Below, in pieces: positions 8,747 through 17,624 of a DNA stretch of 64,000 nt. The translations under genes were made by a program, and so were the position numbers. The stretch lies in assembly GCF_046127645.1 (NCBI RefSeq), contig NZ_CP175919.1. One strand, given 5' to 3'. Under the pieces are notes generated by a model. That model did not search any database. It was not told where the DNA came from and worked only from the letters and a program-made list of their open reading frames with translations. How positions within the stretch are numbered: position 1 is the stretch's first letter; each line of letters starts with the position of its first letter. This DNA is from Clostridium_F caseinilyticum (GTDB taxonomy: Bacteria; Bacillota; Clostridia; Clostridiales; Clostridiaceae).

Positions 8747-9961
8747 TTATTTTATTGCTTCTTCTTCTCTCATTTCTTCTATTTCTTCTTTGCTATATCC
8801 TAATGATGTTAAAATTATTTCAGTATCTTCACCAATCTTTGGTGCTGCTTTATATGGTCTTAATCCAGATTCGCTGAACTTAACAGGTGAATTAACTAGC
8901 ACACCAGTATTTCCACTGTCATATGTTGTCTTGAATAAATAGTCATTTGCCCATGCTTGTTCGTCTTCTAATATATCTTCACAGTATTGTAATTTTTCAT
9001 ATGGTAAGTCAGCTTTATCTAATAAATCTGCCCATTCCTTTAAATCCTTTTTAATAAATTCTTCTTCCAATACTCCAACAAAAGTTTCAACATGTTTTAC
9101 TACTTCAGATTGTTTATTAAATCTTGAGTCTTCTATTAGATCAGGTCTATTTATTACTTCCTTACAGAATTTAGGGAACCATGCATCATATTTAAGCAAT
9201 GCTAATTGTATCCATCTGTCATCTTTACATCTATAAGTTGTTGCTAATGGATTATTTGGAGTTCTTCTTGATAATGGCATTTTGTTTCCGTATTGAGCTG
9301 TAGTAATCATAAGTCCCATACCGAATATAGCTGTATGATATAGGCTTACTGTAACTCTGTCGCCTTTTCCAGTTAATGTCTTTTTATGAAGTGCTGCTAA
9401 TATACCAGCTGCTAAACTTATACCAGCATAATGGTCACCAAAACCTGCATTTGTATTAGCTGGAGATGTTCCTTTTTCCATTAAAGATGTGCTTACTGCT
9501 CCTCTTGCAAAATATGCAGTATAATCAAATCCAGGCTTATCCTTAAGTGGTCCTTTTTCTCCATATCCTAATATATGTGCATGTATTAATGAAGGATATT
9601 TATCTTTTAATTGATCATAGGATAGTCCACTTCTTTGTAATGCCTTTTCTCTTACATTTGTAACAAATATATCTGCGTCTTTAAGTAATTTTCCTAATAC
9701 TTCTTTACCTTTTTCACTTCTAGTATTTATAGCAACGCCTCTTTTATTTCCGTTTTCAAGTTCAAACATAGGATTTTCGTCATCTCTCGCTGGTGAATTA
9801 TATACTCCACCTACAACTCTTATATTATCTCCTTGAATTGGTTCTATTTTAATTACGTCAGCTCCCCAGTCAGCTAATACTTTTGCACAACTTGGAGCCG
9901 CTACAAAGCTTGATAATTCAACTACTTTTACACCTTCTAGAGCTAAACCTTCTTTTGTCAT
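8747..9961 (-). CDS. hadA: 2-hydroxyisocaproate CoA-transferase (HadA), class III
   Basis: This 404-residue class III (CaiB/BaiF, FldA-like) CoA-transferase moves CoA from isocaproyl-CoA to (R)-2-hydroxyisocaproate, priming the substrate for HadBC. Visible family features are the N-terminal VVELSSFVAAPSCAKVLADWGADVIKIE (shown by its core VVELSSF and DWGADVIKIEP), NKRGVAIN, the catalytic Asp in PGFDYTAYFARGA, and GKGDRVTVSLYHTAIF. The start is ATG after AAGGAGG. It is the first gene of the operon; the D-lactate-type dehydrogenase ldhA that precedes hadA in C. difficile is missing here. A phenyllactate CoA-transferase (FldA) is the closest alternative, disfavoured by the had-type HadB next to it. 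Confidence 0.9.
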   Translation of the reverse strand: MTKEGLALEGVKVVELSSFVAAPSCAKVLADWGADVIKIEPIQGDNIRVVGGVYNSPARDDENPMFELENGNKRGVAINTRSEKGKEVLGKLLKDADIFVTNVREKALQRSGLSYDQLKDKYPSLIHAHILGYGEKGPLKDKPGFDYTAYFARGAVSTSLMEKGTSPANTNAGFGDHYAGISLAAGILAALHKKTLTGKGDRVTVSLYHTAIFGMGLMITTAQYGNKMPLSRRTPNNPLATTYRCKDDRWIQLALLKYDAWFPKFCKEVINRPDLIEDSRFNKQSEVVKHVETFVGVLEEEFIKKDLKEWADLLDKADLPYEKLQYCEDILEDEQAWANDYLFKTTYDSGNTGVLVNSPVKFSESGLRPYKAAPKIGEDTEIILTSLGYSKEEIEEMREEEAIK

Positions 9962-10032
9962 TTTAACATTCCTCCTTAAATATTAAACTTTACTATATTG
10001 AAATGGATAAGCTTTCCTTACTTTTAAAAGGT

Positions 10033-10145
10033 AAACTTGTACCAAATTCACCCAAATAATAAATCTGTACCTAAATTCACTAAATATAAAGCAAATTTTA
10101 TTAAATAGTTTAAAAATAAACTTGTACAAAATTCATTAAAATAAT
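10033..10145 (-). promoter_or_regulatory. Three 28-nt repeats upstream of hadA, candidate operators
   Basis: Copies lie at 10033-10060, 10061-10088 and 10118-10145. Copies 1 and 3 agree at 24 of 28 positions; all share the core CTGTAC or TTGTAC followed by AAATTCA. On the coding (minus) strand the core reads TGAATTT then GTACA. They lie about 70-185 nt before the hadA start codon, a normal place for regulator sites. The regulator is unknown. Confidence 0.5.
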
Positions 10146-10672
10146 TAAGACTAAAATGATTTGCTCTGATGATTAAAGAATTTATTTCAGCTAACCTCAA
10201 AATATAGTTAAAAATTTAACAAATTTACTCATTGTTTTTTTTATTTTTAATATTTTATTAATATTAAACCAAATCTACTTTATAAGAATTAAAATTATCT
10301 TTTTATCTAAAAGTTTTTTTACTGTATCTATAACTATAGCTTTAATTGTATGTACAATTATATTTTTCTTTTTTTATAAGATATTTATATTTTTTATTTT
10401 TGTTTCTGTCTACTATACTACTATTCAATAATTTTAAGATTATGCTTAATTATAATTGTTAAAAAAAGTACAAATCTTTTCAGAAAGTTTCTATCTAATC
10501 TTTATAGTAATTTATATTTATTTCAAAAACTTTTTAGTACTATTTTTTGAAAATTCTTTATATTATTTAAATATTTTTAGAGATGTATACTTTTCTTATA
10601 TGATTCTTACATTATGTTTAAAAAGTATTTATTATTAAGATTCTCTATAAATTTATGCCCTATCTATTATCT

Positions 10673-10790
10673 GAGAAAATTGCATAATTCATTTTTAAAT
10701 ATAAATATATCAATGTATTTTATTAATATATTTGCCTAAACACAATACGTTGTATGTGTATTAGAAATTTTTTGATTATGCAATTTGCTC
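10673..10790. repeat. Gamma palindromic repeat, copy 1
   Basis: The ends are near-complementary (AAATTGCATAATTCA and TGATTATGCAATTT). The whole unit of about 118 nt recurs in reverse orientation at 45933-46050 with only a few differences, and half of it recurs at 37148-37202. It has no coding capacity and looks like a small non-autonomous palindromic element. Confidence 0.7.
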
Positions 10791-10945
10791 ACTTTTAAGT
10801 TTTCAAGACAAAACAAGCTTATATTACCCCAATTATTCTTATTATTCCTCTTTTCACTATAACCTTTGCAGCAAAAGGATTTTCTAATTGCTCACAAATT
10901 AGCTATTATATTTTAATATTTAAATTAATACTTAGGTTAATTTGA

Positions 10946-11001
10946 AAGGTAATTTTAAAAATTTATTACTTATTTTTAATGTAATAAATAAGTATTGCCT
11001 T
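10946..11001 (-). terminator. Hairpin after the flavodoxin/ferredoxin gene
   Basis: AAGGTAAT at the left pairs with ATTGCCTT at the right (one G-T pair), and an inner stem TTATTAC / GTAATAA continues the helix. It lies 45 nt past the stop of the flavodoxin/ferredoxin gene on the minus strand. Confidence 0.5.
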
Positions 11002-11045
11002 CCTTACATTTAGATATATATGTTGTAGATATATTAAAAATTACA

Positions 11046-11864
11046 TTAAACAAATAATTCAGGTTCTCTTCTATATTTAAAATTATTTTCTAATTCTTCT
11101 TTATGTTTTAGATATCCAATATCATCAAAATATTTTGCTTCTACAGGACATTTTTTAATACAGGCACCACATTTTATACAAATCTCATTTAGTTTAGTTA
11201 CATTTTCAAATTCAATAGATCCCATAGGGCAAAGCTTCACACAAAGCTTACAATTTATACAATTATTATTTGTTTTTGGCTTAACTTTTCTTATATCAAT
11301 AGGCTGGCCCTTTTCATCCTTTGGCATATAATATTTTCTATAAGGTGTATTGCCCTTTACAGATACTGTTTTTATTAACTTTTCATTTATAATTTTTTCA
11401 TATATTTCATCACTAAAAGCCTTAACTACATCCATATCTTTTTCATCTGGTCTATTTTGGGCAAGAGTATTAGAAAAAGAATGCTCACCTATAAATGCTG
11501 CACCTGCAACAACCTTAAAGCCATCCAATTCTAATATGTCCTTCAGTTCTATTAATGCATCATCATAATTCCTATTTCCATAAACCACTACTGCTATTGC
11601 CAATGCATCATTACCAATAATAGTTTTTAAATATTTTAAAAGTACATTAGGAACTCTACCTGCATAAACAGGAAGTCCTACTACAACAATATCCTCTTTT
11701 GAAAAAGCCATAACTTTTTCTCTTACCTTTGGTAATGTAAAATCAATACTATTTATCTTTTCTTTTATCTTAAAATCTTCTGAAAGTTTTTCTGCTATAC
11801 CATATACTACTTTTTTAGTTGTATCTGTAGCACTAAAGTACATTATATTTATTCTCTTATTCAT
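11046..11864 (-). CDS. EFR1-type flavodoxin/ferredoxin fusion protein
   Basis: This about 272-residue soluble electron carrier has an N-terminal flavodoxin-like domain (INIMYFSATDTTKKV at the FMN phosphate loop, VVGLPVYAGRVP) and a C-terminal pair of [4Fe-4S] ferredoxin motifs, CINCKLCVKLCPMGSIEF and CIKCGACIKKCPVEAKYF. This is the layout of the EFR1 family. Its partner is unknown; lying between the had operon and a second radical dehydratase-like system, it could supply low-potential electrons to an activator, which is inference. The start is ATG at 11864 or a TTG one codon earlier; AGGAGGG lies 9 nt before the TTG. The ribosome site directly abuts an array of 42-nt tandem repeats. Confidence 0.85.
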   Translation of the reverse strand: MNKRINIMYFSATDTTKKVVYGIAEKLSEDFKIKEKINSIDFTLPKVREKVMAFSKEDIVVVGLPVYAGRVPNVLLKYLKTIIGNDALAIAVVVYGNRNYDDALIELKDILELDGFKVVAGAAFIGEHSFSNTLAQNRPDEKDMDVVKAFSDEIYEKIINEKLIKTVSVKGNTPYRKYYMPKDEKGQPIDIRKVKPKTNNNCINCKLCVKLCPMGSIEFENVTKLNEICIKCGACIKKCPVEAKYFDDIGYLKHKEELENNFKYRREPELFV

Positions 11865-11887
11865 CAAGTTTTTTCTCCCTCCTGAAT

Positions 11888-12227
11888 TTGTATCAAACTA
11901 ATTAAACCCATTTTAAATTATTCTAAATGTTGTCTCAATCTAACTAACGCTATTCTTTCCATATTATCCTAAATGTCGTATTAATCTAATTAAAACTACT
12001 CTAAATTATTTTAAATCTTGTATCAAACTAATTAAAGCTATTCTAAATCATTCTGAATGTTGTATCAATCTAATTAAAGCTATTCTAAATTATTCTAAAT
12101 CTTGTATCAATCTAATTAAAACTATTCTAGATCATTCTGAATGCTGTATCAAACTAGTTAAAACTGCTTTAAGTTATTCTAAATGCTGTGTCAATCTAAT
12201 TAAAACTACTCTAGATTATTTAAATTA
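11888..12227. repeat. Tandem array, eight units of about 42 nt
   Basis: Units start at 11888, 11930, 11976, 12018, 12060, 12102, 12144 and 12186. All are 42 nt except the second (46 nt). A unit begins TTGTATCAATCTAATTAAA and ends CTAAATG or CTGAATG. The period equals four helical turns. One plus-strand frame is open through units 3-8, but it has no start codon and the differences between units are not concentrated at third positions, so I treat the array as non-coding. It ends 5 nt before the ribosome site of the flavodoxin/ferredoxin gene, in its leader. Confidence 0.9.
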
Positions 12228-12369
12228 TCAAAAATACTAAAATATGTATATATTACATATGAGCCTAAACAAAACTTTATGTCTTTAATTTATTAGTATT
12301 AATAAATTATAAGATATATTACTAAAATCTAAAAAGAATATACTTCCTAATAGATTTAATTTTAAGGAT

Positions 12370-12668
12370 TAAATCTATTAAAAATGTAAGCTGCAAATGA
12401 AGAATGTAGCAAAGATAAAAAAATGCAAGTAGTAAAACATATAAATAAGCTATGGTAGTTCTTAATATGGAGAAGTTAAAAATTTTTGTAATTTCTCACA
12501 GGACGTAAGGACAGTGGTAAAATTAAATATAGTGCATTTACTTGGGAAAAAATTTTAAATGGGACATATTTAGGATTTCTTAACAAAATGAGTTGGCTTA
12601 TCAGTGTATTTTATCTTTGGGGTTGCAAAATTAAATCTATTTTCATAACACTTATCTCAAAATTTTTG
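12370..12668 (+). repeat. Alpha structured repeat, degenerate copy A
   Basis: The core TCTCACAGGACGTAAGGACAGT and the flanks (GTAGTTCTTAAT, AAATTTTTGTAATT, then the right end AAAATTAAATCTATTTTC...TCTCAAAA) match the better copies at 24300, 34803 and 46130. The left end is eroded. It lies about 90 nt before the double-cubane-like gene; the rest of 12228-12758 shows no gene. Confidence 0.65.
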
Positions 12669-12758
12669 TTTCAAATCATGTTTACATATTATGTATTTTG
12701 TGTCATATTATATATTGTAGTAATTTAAATATATTTACTAATAAGGATAGGTGAATAC

Positions 12759-14027
12759 ATGGATTTAATTAAATACTATGGATCAATTATAAAAAATAAT
12801 ATAGATACTCCATCACGTACTCGTGCTCTTTTAAAAACGGGATATAGTCTTAACTATAAATTTATGGACAAGTTTCCTAACCATAAACTTCCTTCATCCC
12901 TACAGTATCTTGAAAAAATATGTATGAAATTTATATTAGAACCTCTTAAATGTCCAAAGCAATCTGCAATGGTAAATTTATTTGCTCCTTGTGAATTTCT
13001 ACATGCTTTAAATATTTATCCTATGTTTGTTGAAGGAACTGCTTCTTATTTATCGGGGACAAAATGTGAAGATGCCTTTATAGATTATGCAGAAAAATTG
13101 AATATTCCAGAAACCCTTTGTAGTTATCATAAAACCTTTATAGGAGCTGCTGAATCAAATATTCTTCCAAAACCTCGATTCTCAGTTACAACTACCATGG
13201 CCTGCGATGCCAATATAAATACCTTTAGACATGTTTCAAATTATTTTGGTATTGAACTATACATCATAGATATTCCTTATGAATATTCAAAGGATGGAGA
13301 AGAATATGTAGTTTCTCAGTTACATGAAATGGTGGAAATGATTCAGGATATAATGAAAGTTAAATTAAATGAAAATAAATTAAAAAGAGTACTCCATACT
13401 GAAAATCTTTCAAGAAAATATCAGTTAAAATATATGAAAGAACTTTCTATTAGATATTTTCCTAATACATTGACCCTTGAAATGTATAAACTCTTTACTT
13501 CCCATGTGGCTATGGGAAGGCCCGAAACTTTAGAGTTTTATAAAAGACTTTATGAAGATATAATTACCTATGATAAATGTGAATGCAAAAAATTGTTATG
13601 GGTTCATTTACTGCCTTTTTATCAAGAAACTCTAAAAAAATACTTTAACAATAATAAGGACATGCAATTGTTAGCTTGCGATTTATCCTTCGATTATCTA
13701 GAAAAATTAGATGTAAATAATCCTTATAATGCAATAGCAAAAAAACTAATATTAAATCACTTTAATGGTCCACAGTTAAGAAGGGCAAACAACATATTGC
13801 ATACAGCAAAAGCTCTTAATGCAGATGCCATAATAAACTTTTGTCATTGGGGTTGTAAACAGTCTAATGGAGGATCTATGCTACTTAAAAAACTTATGGA
13901 GAAAAATAATATCCCTTATCTATCCATAGATGGAGATGGCGTTGATAGACGAAATTCTCATGATGGTCAACTTCGTACCAGACTAGAGGCATTTTTTGAA
14001 ATTTTGAAAAGTAATGAACAAATATAG
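12759..14027 (+). CDS. 2-hydroxyacyl-CoA dehydratase-like, probable double-cubane cluster protein
   Basis: This 422-residue protein belongs to the HgdB/HadBC superfamily but is distant from the had subunits. Cysteines in conserved places are FAPCEFLHAL (about 78), ETLCSYHK (about 121), TMACDAN (about 149) and the pair INFCHWGCKQSNGG (about 364-368), followed by the family's C-terminal YLSIDGDGVDRRN...GQLRTRLEAFFE. This cysteine set resembles the homodimeric double-cubane [8Fe-9S] proteins, which reduce small molecules with ATP-driven electrons, more than a classic dehydratase subunit. It starts at ATG after AGGATAGGTG and is followed 53 nt later by its probable reductase. Substrate unknown; a dehydratase alpha subunit is the alternative. 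Confidence 0.75.
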   Translation: MDLIKYYGSIIKNNIDTPSRTRALLKTGYSLNYKFMDKFPNHKLPSSLQYLEKICMKFILEPLKCPKQSAMVNLFAPCEFLHALNIYPMFVEGTASYLSGTKCEDAFIDYAEKLNIPETLCSYHKTFIGAAESNILPKPRFSVTTTMACDANINTFRHVSNYFGIELYIIDIPYEYSKDGEEYVVSQLHEMVEMIQDIMKVKLNENKLKRVLHTENLSRKYQLKYMKELSIRYFPNTLTLEMYKLFTSHVAMGRPETLEFYKRLYEDIITYDKCECKKLLWVHLLPFYQETLKKYFNNNKDMQLLACDLSFDYLEKLDVNNPYNAIAKKLILNHFNGPQLRRANNILHTAKALNADAIINFCHWGCKQSNGGSMLLKKLMEKNNIPYLSIDGDGVDRRNSHDGQLRTRLEAFFEILKSNEQI

Positions 14028-14080
14028 TATAGATAGTAAATAATAATATAGACATATATAATACAAGGAGGTATTTAAAT

Positions 14081-15751
14081 ATGTTTGCATACACTTGTAA
14101 GTATACTCCCTTATCCATACTTGAAGCCTTTGATGAAGTTCCCCTAAAAATAAATTCTATAGCCTATGCCTTTGACAAATCTGATGCACTTATGCACCCA
14201 AATATGTGTACATATTGTAAGTCTCTATTTGAGAACCTTATTAATTGTAATAGTGATCAGTTAATATTGATGAACTGTTGTGACAGCATGAGAAGATTAT
14301 ATGATGTTTTAAAAGCTCAATCAAATATTAAATATTTATATATGATAGACTTACCTCACAAAAACAATTGTTGCTCACGTATTTTGCTTAAAGAATCCTT
14401 TATGAAGTTTATAGATGACTATGAAAAGTTCAGCAATAAAAAGTTTAACATAGAAAAGTTCAAATTATCTATTGAAAATCATATTAGTCATAGCAATAAT
14501 TTAAATAATAATTTTAACAATAGTATTGCTCTTTTAGGTGGTAGATGTGATGAATCTTTTGTAAATATGATAGAAAACTGTACTGGATCTCCAGTATTAA
14601 ATCTTACATGTACAGGAGAAAATTTTATATTGGATAAACTTCCAAGTTTATCTTCTATAGATGAACTAATTTTATGGTATGCTGAAGCTATTTTATCTCA
14701 AGTTCCTTGTATGAGAATGTCTGATATTTCCTATAGAGAAAAACTTATTCTTTCTAATGACATATCAGGAATTATTTATAACACAGTAAAATTCTGTGAT
14801 TATTACTCCTTTGAGTATTCATCAATTAAAAATAAAATTAATATTCCCATACTAAAGATTGAAACTGATTATACTAATCAAAGTAGAGGGCAACTAAAAA
14901 CCAGAATAGAGGCTTTTATTGAGAAACTAAAAGGACAAAGAAAAACAATCCATAAAACTGTATCTAATATAGATGATAATTACTATGTAGCAGGTATTGA
15001 TAGTGGGTCAACTTCTACTAATGTAGTTATTTTAGATAAAGATAAAAATATTATAAGTTACTCCATAGTAAGCACTGGTGCTAAAAGTATTCATGGTGCA
15101 AAAACTGCACTAGATGATGCATTAAAGAAAGCTCATGTTTCAAAAGATGATATTAAATACATTGTTTCCACTGGTTATGGGAGAGTAAATATTCCTTTTG
15201 CCAATGAAAATATTACTGAAATAACCTGCCATGGCATTGCAGCCCATTATTTAAATCCTAGTGTAAAAACAGTTATAGATATTGGTGGTCAAGACAGTAA
15301 AGTAATAAAATTAGATGACAATGGTAATATAAAAGACTTTGCCATGAATGATAAATGTGCTGCTGGTACTGGACGTTTTTTAGACATGATGGCTAGAACC
15401 CTGCAAATAAATATTGATGAAATGAGTAAAGAAGGCCTTCATTGGAGTGAAGATCTTAAAATAACAAATATGTGTACTGTATTTGCAGAATCAGAGGTTG
15501 TATCACTTATAGCTGAAAACAAAGAAAAATGTGATATAATTCATGGACTTAATGATTCAATAGCTTCAAAAATGTTATCCTTATTAAATAGAGTAGGTAA
15601 AGAAGGTGCTTATATGATGACTGGAGGTGTAGCAAAAAATCTAGGAGTAGTAAAGGCCATAGAGACAAAGCTTAATAACAAAATATTTATATGCGAAGAA
15701 CCCCAAATATGCGGCGCCTTAGGAGCAGCTTTAATAGCTTTAAAAGAATAG
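14081..15751 (+). CDS. Dehydratase-like domain fused to ATPase activator
   Basis: This 556-residue protein joins two modules. Residues 1-290 look like a shortened HgdB-family subunit: YTPLSILEAFDEVPLK, cysteines in HPNMCTYCKSL, LMNCCDSMRRL and NNCCSRIL, then KFCDYYSF and the C-terminal family signature ILKIETDYTNQSRGQLKTRI. Residues 300-556 are a complete activator: AGIDSGSTSTNVVI, VSTGYGRVN, DIGGQDSKVIKLD, NDKCAAGTGRF and TNMCTVFAESEV (the cluster cysteines), MTGGVAKN and CGALGAAL. It is translated from its own GGAGG site. It should reduce the preceding protein using ATP. Activators such as HadI are normally free-standing at about 255 residues, so the N-terminal extension is the odd feature. 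Confidence 0.82.
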   Translation: MFAYTCKYTPLSILEAFDEVPLKINSIAYAFDKSDALMHPNMCTYCKSLFENLINCNSDQLILMNCCDSMRRLYDVLKAQSNIKYLYMIDLPHKNNCCSRILLKESFMKFIDDYEKFSNKKFNIEKFKLSIENHISHSNNLNNNFNNSIALLGGRCDESFVNMIENCTGSPVLNLTCTGENFILDKLPSLSSIDELILWYAEAILSQVPCMRMSDISYREKLILSNDISGIIYNTVKFCDYYSFEYSSIKNKINIPILKIETDYTNQSRGQLKTRIEAFIEKLKGQRKTIHKTVSNIDDNYYVAGIDSGSTSTNVVILDKDKNIISYSIVSTGAKSIHGAKTALDDALKKAHVSKDDIKYIVSTGYGRVNIPFANENITEITCHGIAAHYLNPSVKTVIDIGGQDSKVIKLDDNGNIKDFAMNDKCAAGTGRFLDMMARTLQINIDEMSKEGLHWSEDLKITNMCTVFAESEVVSLIAENKEKCDIIHGLNDSIASKMLSLLNRVGKEGAYMMTGGVAKNLGVVKAIETKLNNKIFICEEPQICGALGAALIALKE

Positions 15752-15756
15752 GACTT

Positions 15757-16075
15757 AAATTTTTTAAACTAAATATATTCATACCCTATTTTACTTTGCT
15801 AAGTAGTTCTAAATTTGACTTCATTAAAATTTTACCCCTACTACAAAACTTTACTTTTACTTAAAAATATAATACTTAGTTCTATTACTGAATTTTAAGT
15901 ATTTTAAAGAGACTATAAAATTTTAATATCACCAAATTAAGAACTACTAGAGTTTATTTATACATTTTAAAAAACACTAAAAACTATTTACTATTTTAAA
16001 AACTGATAGAGCTTTATGCATTTAAAAAAACACTAAGACCTATTTACACATTTATTTTTTATATTCCATTCATTA
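15757..16075 (-). repeat. Alpha structured repeat, degenerate copy E (reverse)
   Basis: Read on the minus strand this matches the alpha element: the segment at 15798-15845 (TAGTTCTAAATTTGACTTC then TTTTACCCCTAC) matches the reverse complement of copy B, and 15945-15960 (AAATTAAGAACTACTAGAG) matches the other arm. It starts right after the stop of the fused activator gene and fills the gap to the chemoreceptor gene. No gene is present in the gap. Confidence 0.6.
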
Positions 16076-16084
16076 TCAATAATT

Positions 16085-17236
16085 CTATAGTTTCTGTGCA
16101 ATGCTATTTAGTTCTTCACTCATAGAAGTTATTTCTTCTATACCTGCTGTAATTTGCTGTGAAGCTGCTGCTTGCTCTTGACTTGAAACCAATGAATTTT
16201 GGCTTTTTTTGCCTACATCTTCTACTTTTGTTTTAATATTGTCTGTTAATTCCTTAATCTTTGGTACTGTACTTTTGGATTGCTCTGACAACCTTCTTAT
16301 TTCTTTTGCAACTACTCCAAAACCTTTACCCACTTCTCCTGCCCTGGCAGCTTCAATAGCTGCATTTAATCCAAGCATCTTTGTTTCATCAGCTATTTCC
16401 TTTATAAAAGCAGATATTTCATTAATTTCTTCTGATACAGTTATTATTTTATTTATTTCTTGATTTAAATCCTGCTCATTAGTATGTATTTGAGATGCAG
16501 ATGCTGCTAACTGTTCAATAGTAGAAGATATTTCTGAAAGATTATCCTCAAGATTGCTAGACATAGTTCTTAATTTATTTGCAACTTCCTGTGGCATTAT
16601 TATACAGAAAGATCCTATAACTTTATTTGTATTTTCATCATCAAACAATGGATATCCTGATAAAGTTACAGGTACTCCATATTCTAAAGTTTTCACTTGT
16701 TCTAACTGAGGTTTTCCTGTTTTTATTACTTTGCTTGCTATATTATCTTCTTTAATTTCATCTCCAGATTTTATAGCTGGAACATCAAATTTTTCTGAAG
16801 ACTGTACATTTACAATTTTATTTAAATCTGTTGTAAATAAAAATGCTCCTTCAGGAAACATTTCCCCTAACATTGGTGCAAAACTTCCAAAAGACTTACC
16901 AATAGGATGTATTTTAGGTACTGCCATAGCAAAAGCTCCAACCACATTATCTTCTTCATCTGCAATTGGAATTGATGTAACAGTTAACCTTGTTCCATAA
17001 ACAGAGCGGTCAATATTCTGAGATAAAACCTTTCTTTGACGCATTGCAACAAAAGTAGTACTGTCACTACCTAATTTATTGCCTACACTAAGTAATTTAA
17101 TGTCAAGCGAATCAGAAGATTTTACCCATACTATAGTATCACCCTTAATTATTCCAAATATAACTCCTCCTGGAATTGTATTTGCCTGTACCTCCGCTAG
17201 TATCTTTAAACTTTCCAACTCATTTACTGAAATCAT
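16085..17236 (-). CDS. Soluble methyl-accepting chemotaxis-type protein
   Basis: This 383-residue signalling protein has no membrane span or signal peptide. Residues 1-210 form a sensory region of two similar-looking halves that I cannot assign to a named domain with confidence (PAS/Cache-like is possible). Residues 215-383 are a short MCP signalling domain with the conserved hairpin tip, GLNAAIEAARAGEVGKGFGVV, here best seen as AAIEAARAGE and VAKEIRRLSEQS. The helical bundle is shorter than in classic chemoreceptors. It should modulate CheA from the cytoplasm. It starts at ATG after GGGAGGACAT and appears to stand alone; no che genes are in the window. Confidence 0.87.
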   Translation of the reverse strand: MISVNELESLKILAEVQANTIPGGVIFGIIKGDTIVWVKSSDSLDIKLLSVGNKLGSDSTTFVAMRQRKVLSQNIDRSVYGTRLTVTSIPIADEEDNVVGAFAMAVPKIHPIGKSFGSFAPMLGEMFPEGAFLFTTDLNKIVNVQSSEKFDVPAIKSGDEIKEDNIASKVIKTGKPQLEQVKTLEYGVPVTLSGYPLFDDENTNKVIGSFCIIMPQEVANKLRTMSSNLEDNLSEISSTIEQLAASASQIHTNEQDLNQEINKIITVSEEINEISAFIKEIADETKMLGLNAAIEAARAGEVGKGFGVVAKEIRRLSEQSKSTVPKIKELTDNIKTKVEDVGKKSQNSLVSSQEQAAASQQITAGIEEITSMSEELNSIAQKL

Positions 17237-17546
17237 AATATGTCCTCCCTATATTAAAAATGTTCATTTTAAACACATAAAGTATTAAATTACTTATTTT
17301 TTATTATATTCTGTATACTTTAATGATAAAAACATCCTTCCAATGGTAATGCGATAATCCACCACCTCTATGTTTCTATATTTTATTTGTATATTTTACA
17401 TAATTCTACATAACGCTAGTTATTCCCTTCTAATTTTAGGGTTATAACTATATACTTTATAGGGATTAATACGGACAAATTACGTCCTTTATTTACTTTT
17501 ATTTACAAACTAAAAATACATATAAAAATTTGAATAACATCTAAGA
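17237..17546. other. Gene-free spacer upstream of the chemoreceptor
   Basis: No gene, repeat or clear riboswitch was seen here. It should contain the chemoreceptor promoter; a TATACT-type box is not decisive in such A+T-rich DNA. Confidence 0.4.
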
Positions 17547-17596
17547 GGAAAAAGACTCATATCAACACTTTTTATCATTGATATGAATCCTTTTTC
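17547..17596 (-). terminator. Terminator of the two-component operon
   Basis: On the minus strand, AAAAAGGATTCATATCAA is followed by a 12-nt loop and TTGATATGAGTCTTTTT, a long stem with one bulge ending in a T run. It lies 29 nt beyond the histidine kinase stop. Confidence 0.8.
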
Positions 17597-17624
17597 TTAT
17601 GATGATGCAAAAGTATTCTTTGCT

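Larger units (their letters stand above)
9962..11045. other. Gene-free leader region upstream of hadA
   Basis: This 1.08-kb stretch between hadA and the flavodoxin/ferredoxin gene has no convincing gene. It holds the three hadA-proximal repeats (10033-10145), a gamma-type palindromic repeat (10673-10790) and a probable terminator (10946-11001). A 60-codon reading frame at 10456-10638 is only low-complexity Phe/Tyr/Ile/Leu sequence and is not called. Confidence 0.6.

Noticed and set aside
8747..9961. FldA (phenyllactate CoA-transferase) as the identity of the CoA-transferase, making the operon an aromatic fld locus.
   Set aside because: The neighbouring large dehydratase subunit matches HadB-type motifs, and the gene set is the had set; fld remains possible only if the substrate test says so.
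10456..10638. A 60-codon plus-strand reading frame upstream of hadA.
   Set aside because: Only low-complexity Phe/Tyr/Ile/Leu/Lys residues from A+T-rich DNA, no ribosome site, no family pattern.
11888..12227. CRISPR array.
   Set aside because: The units are directly adjacent with no unique spacers and no cas genes nearby.
11976..12240. An open plus-strand frame through the 42-nt tandem repeats (14-residue periodic peptide).
   Set aside because: No start codon or ribosome site, a frameshifting 46-nt unit upstream, and differences between units not concentrated at third codon positions.
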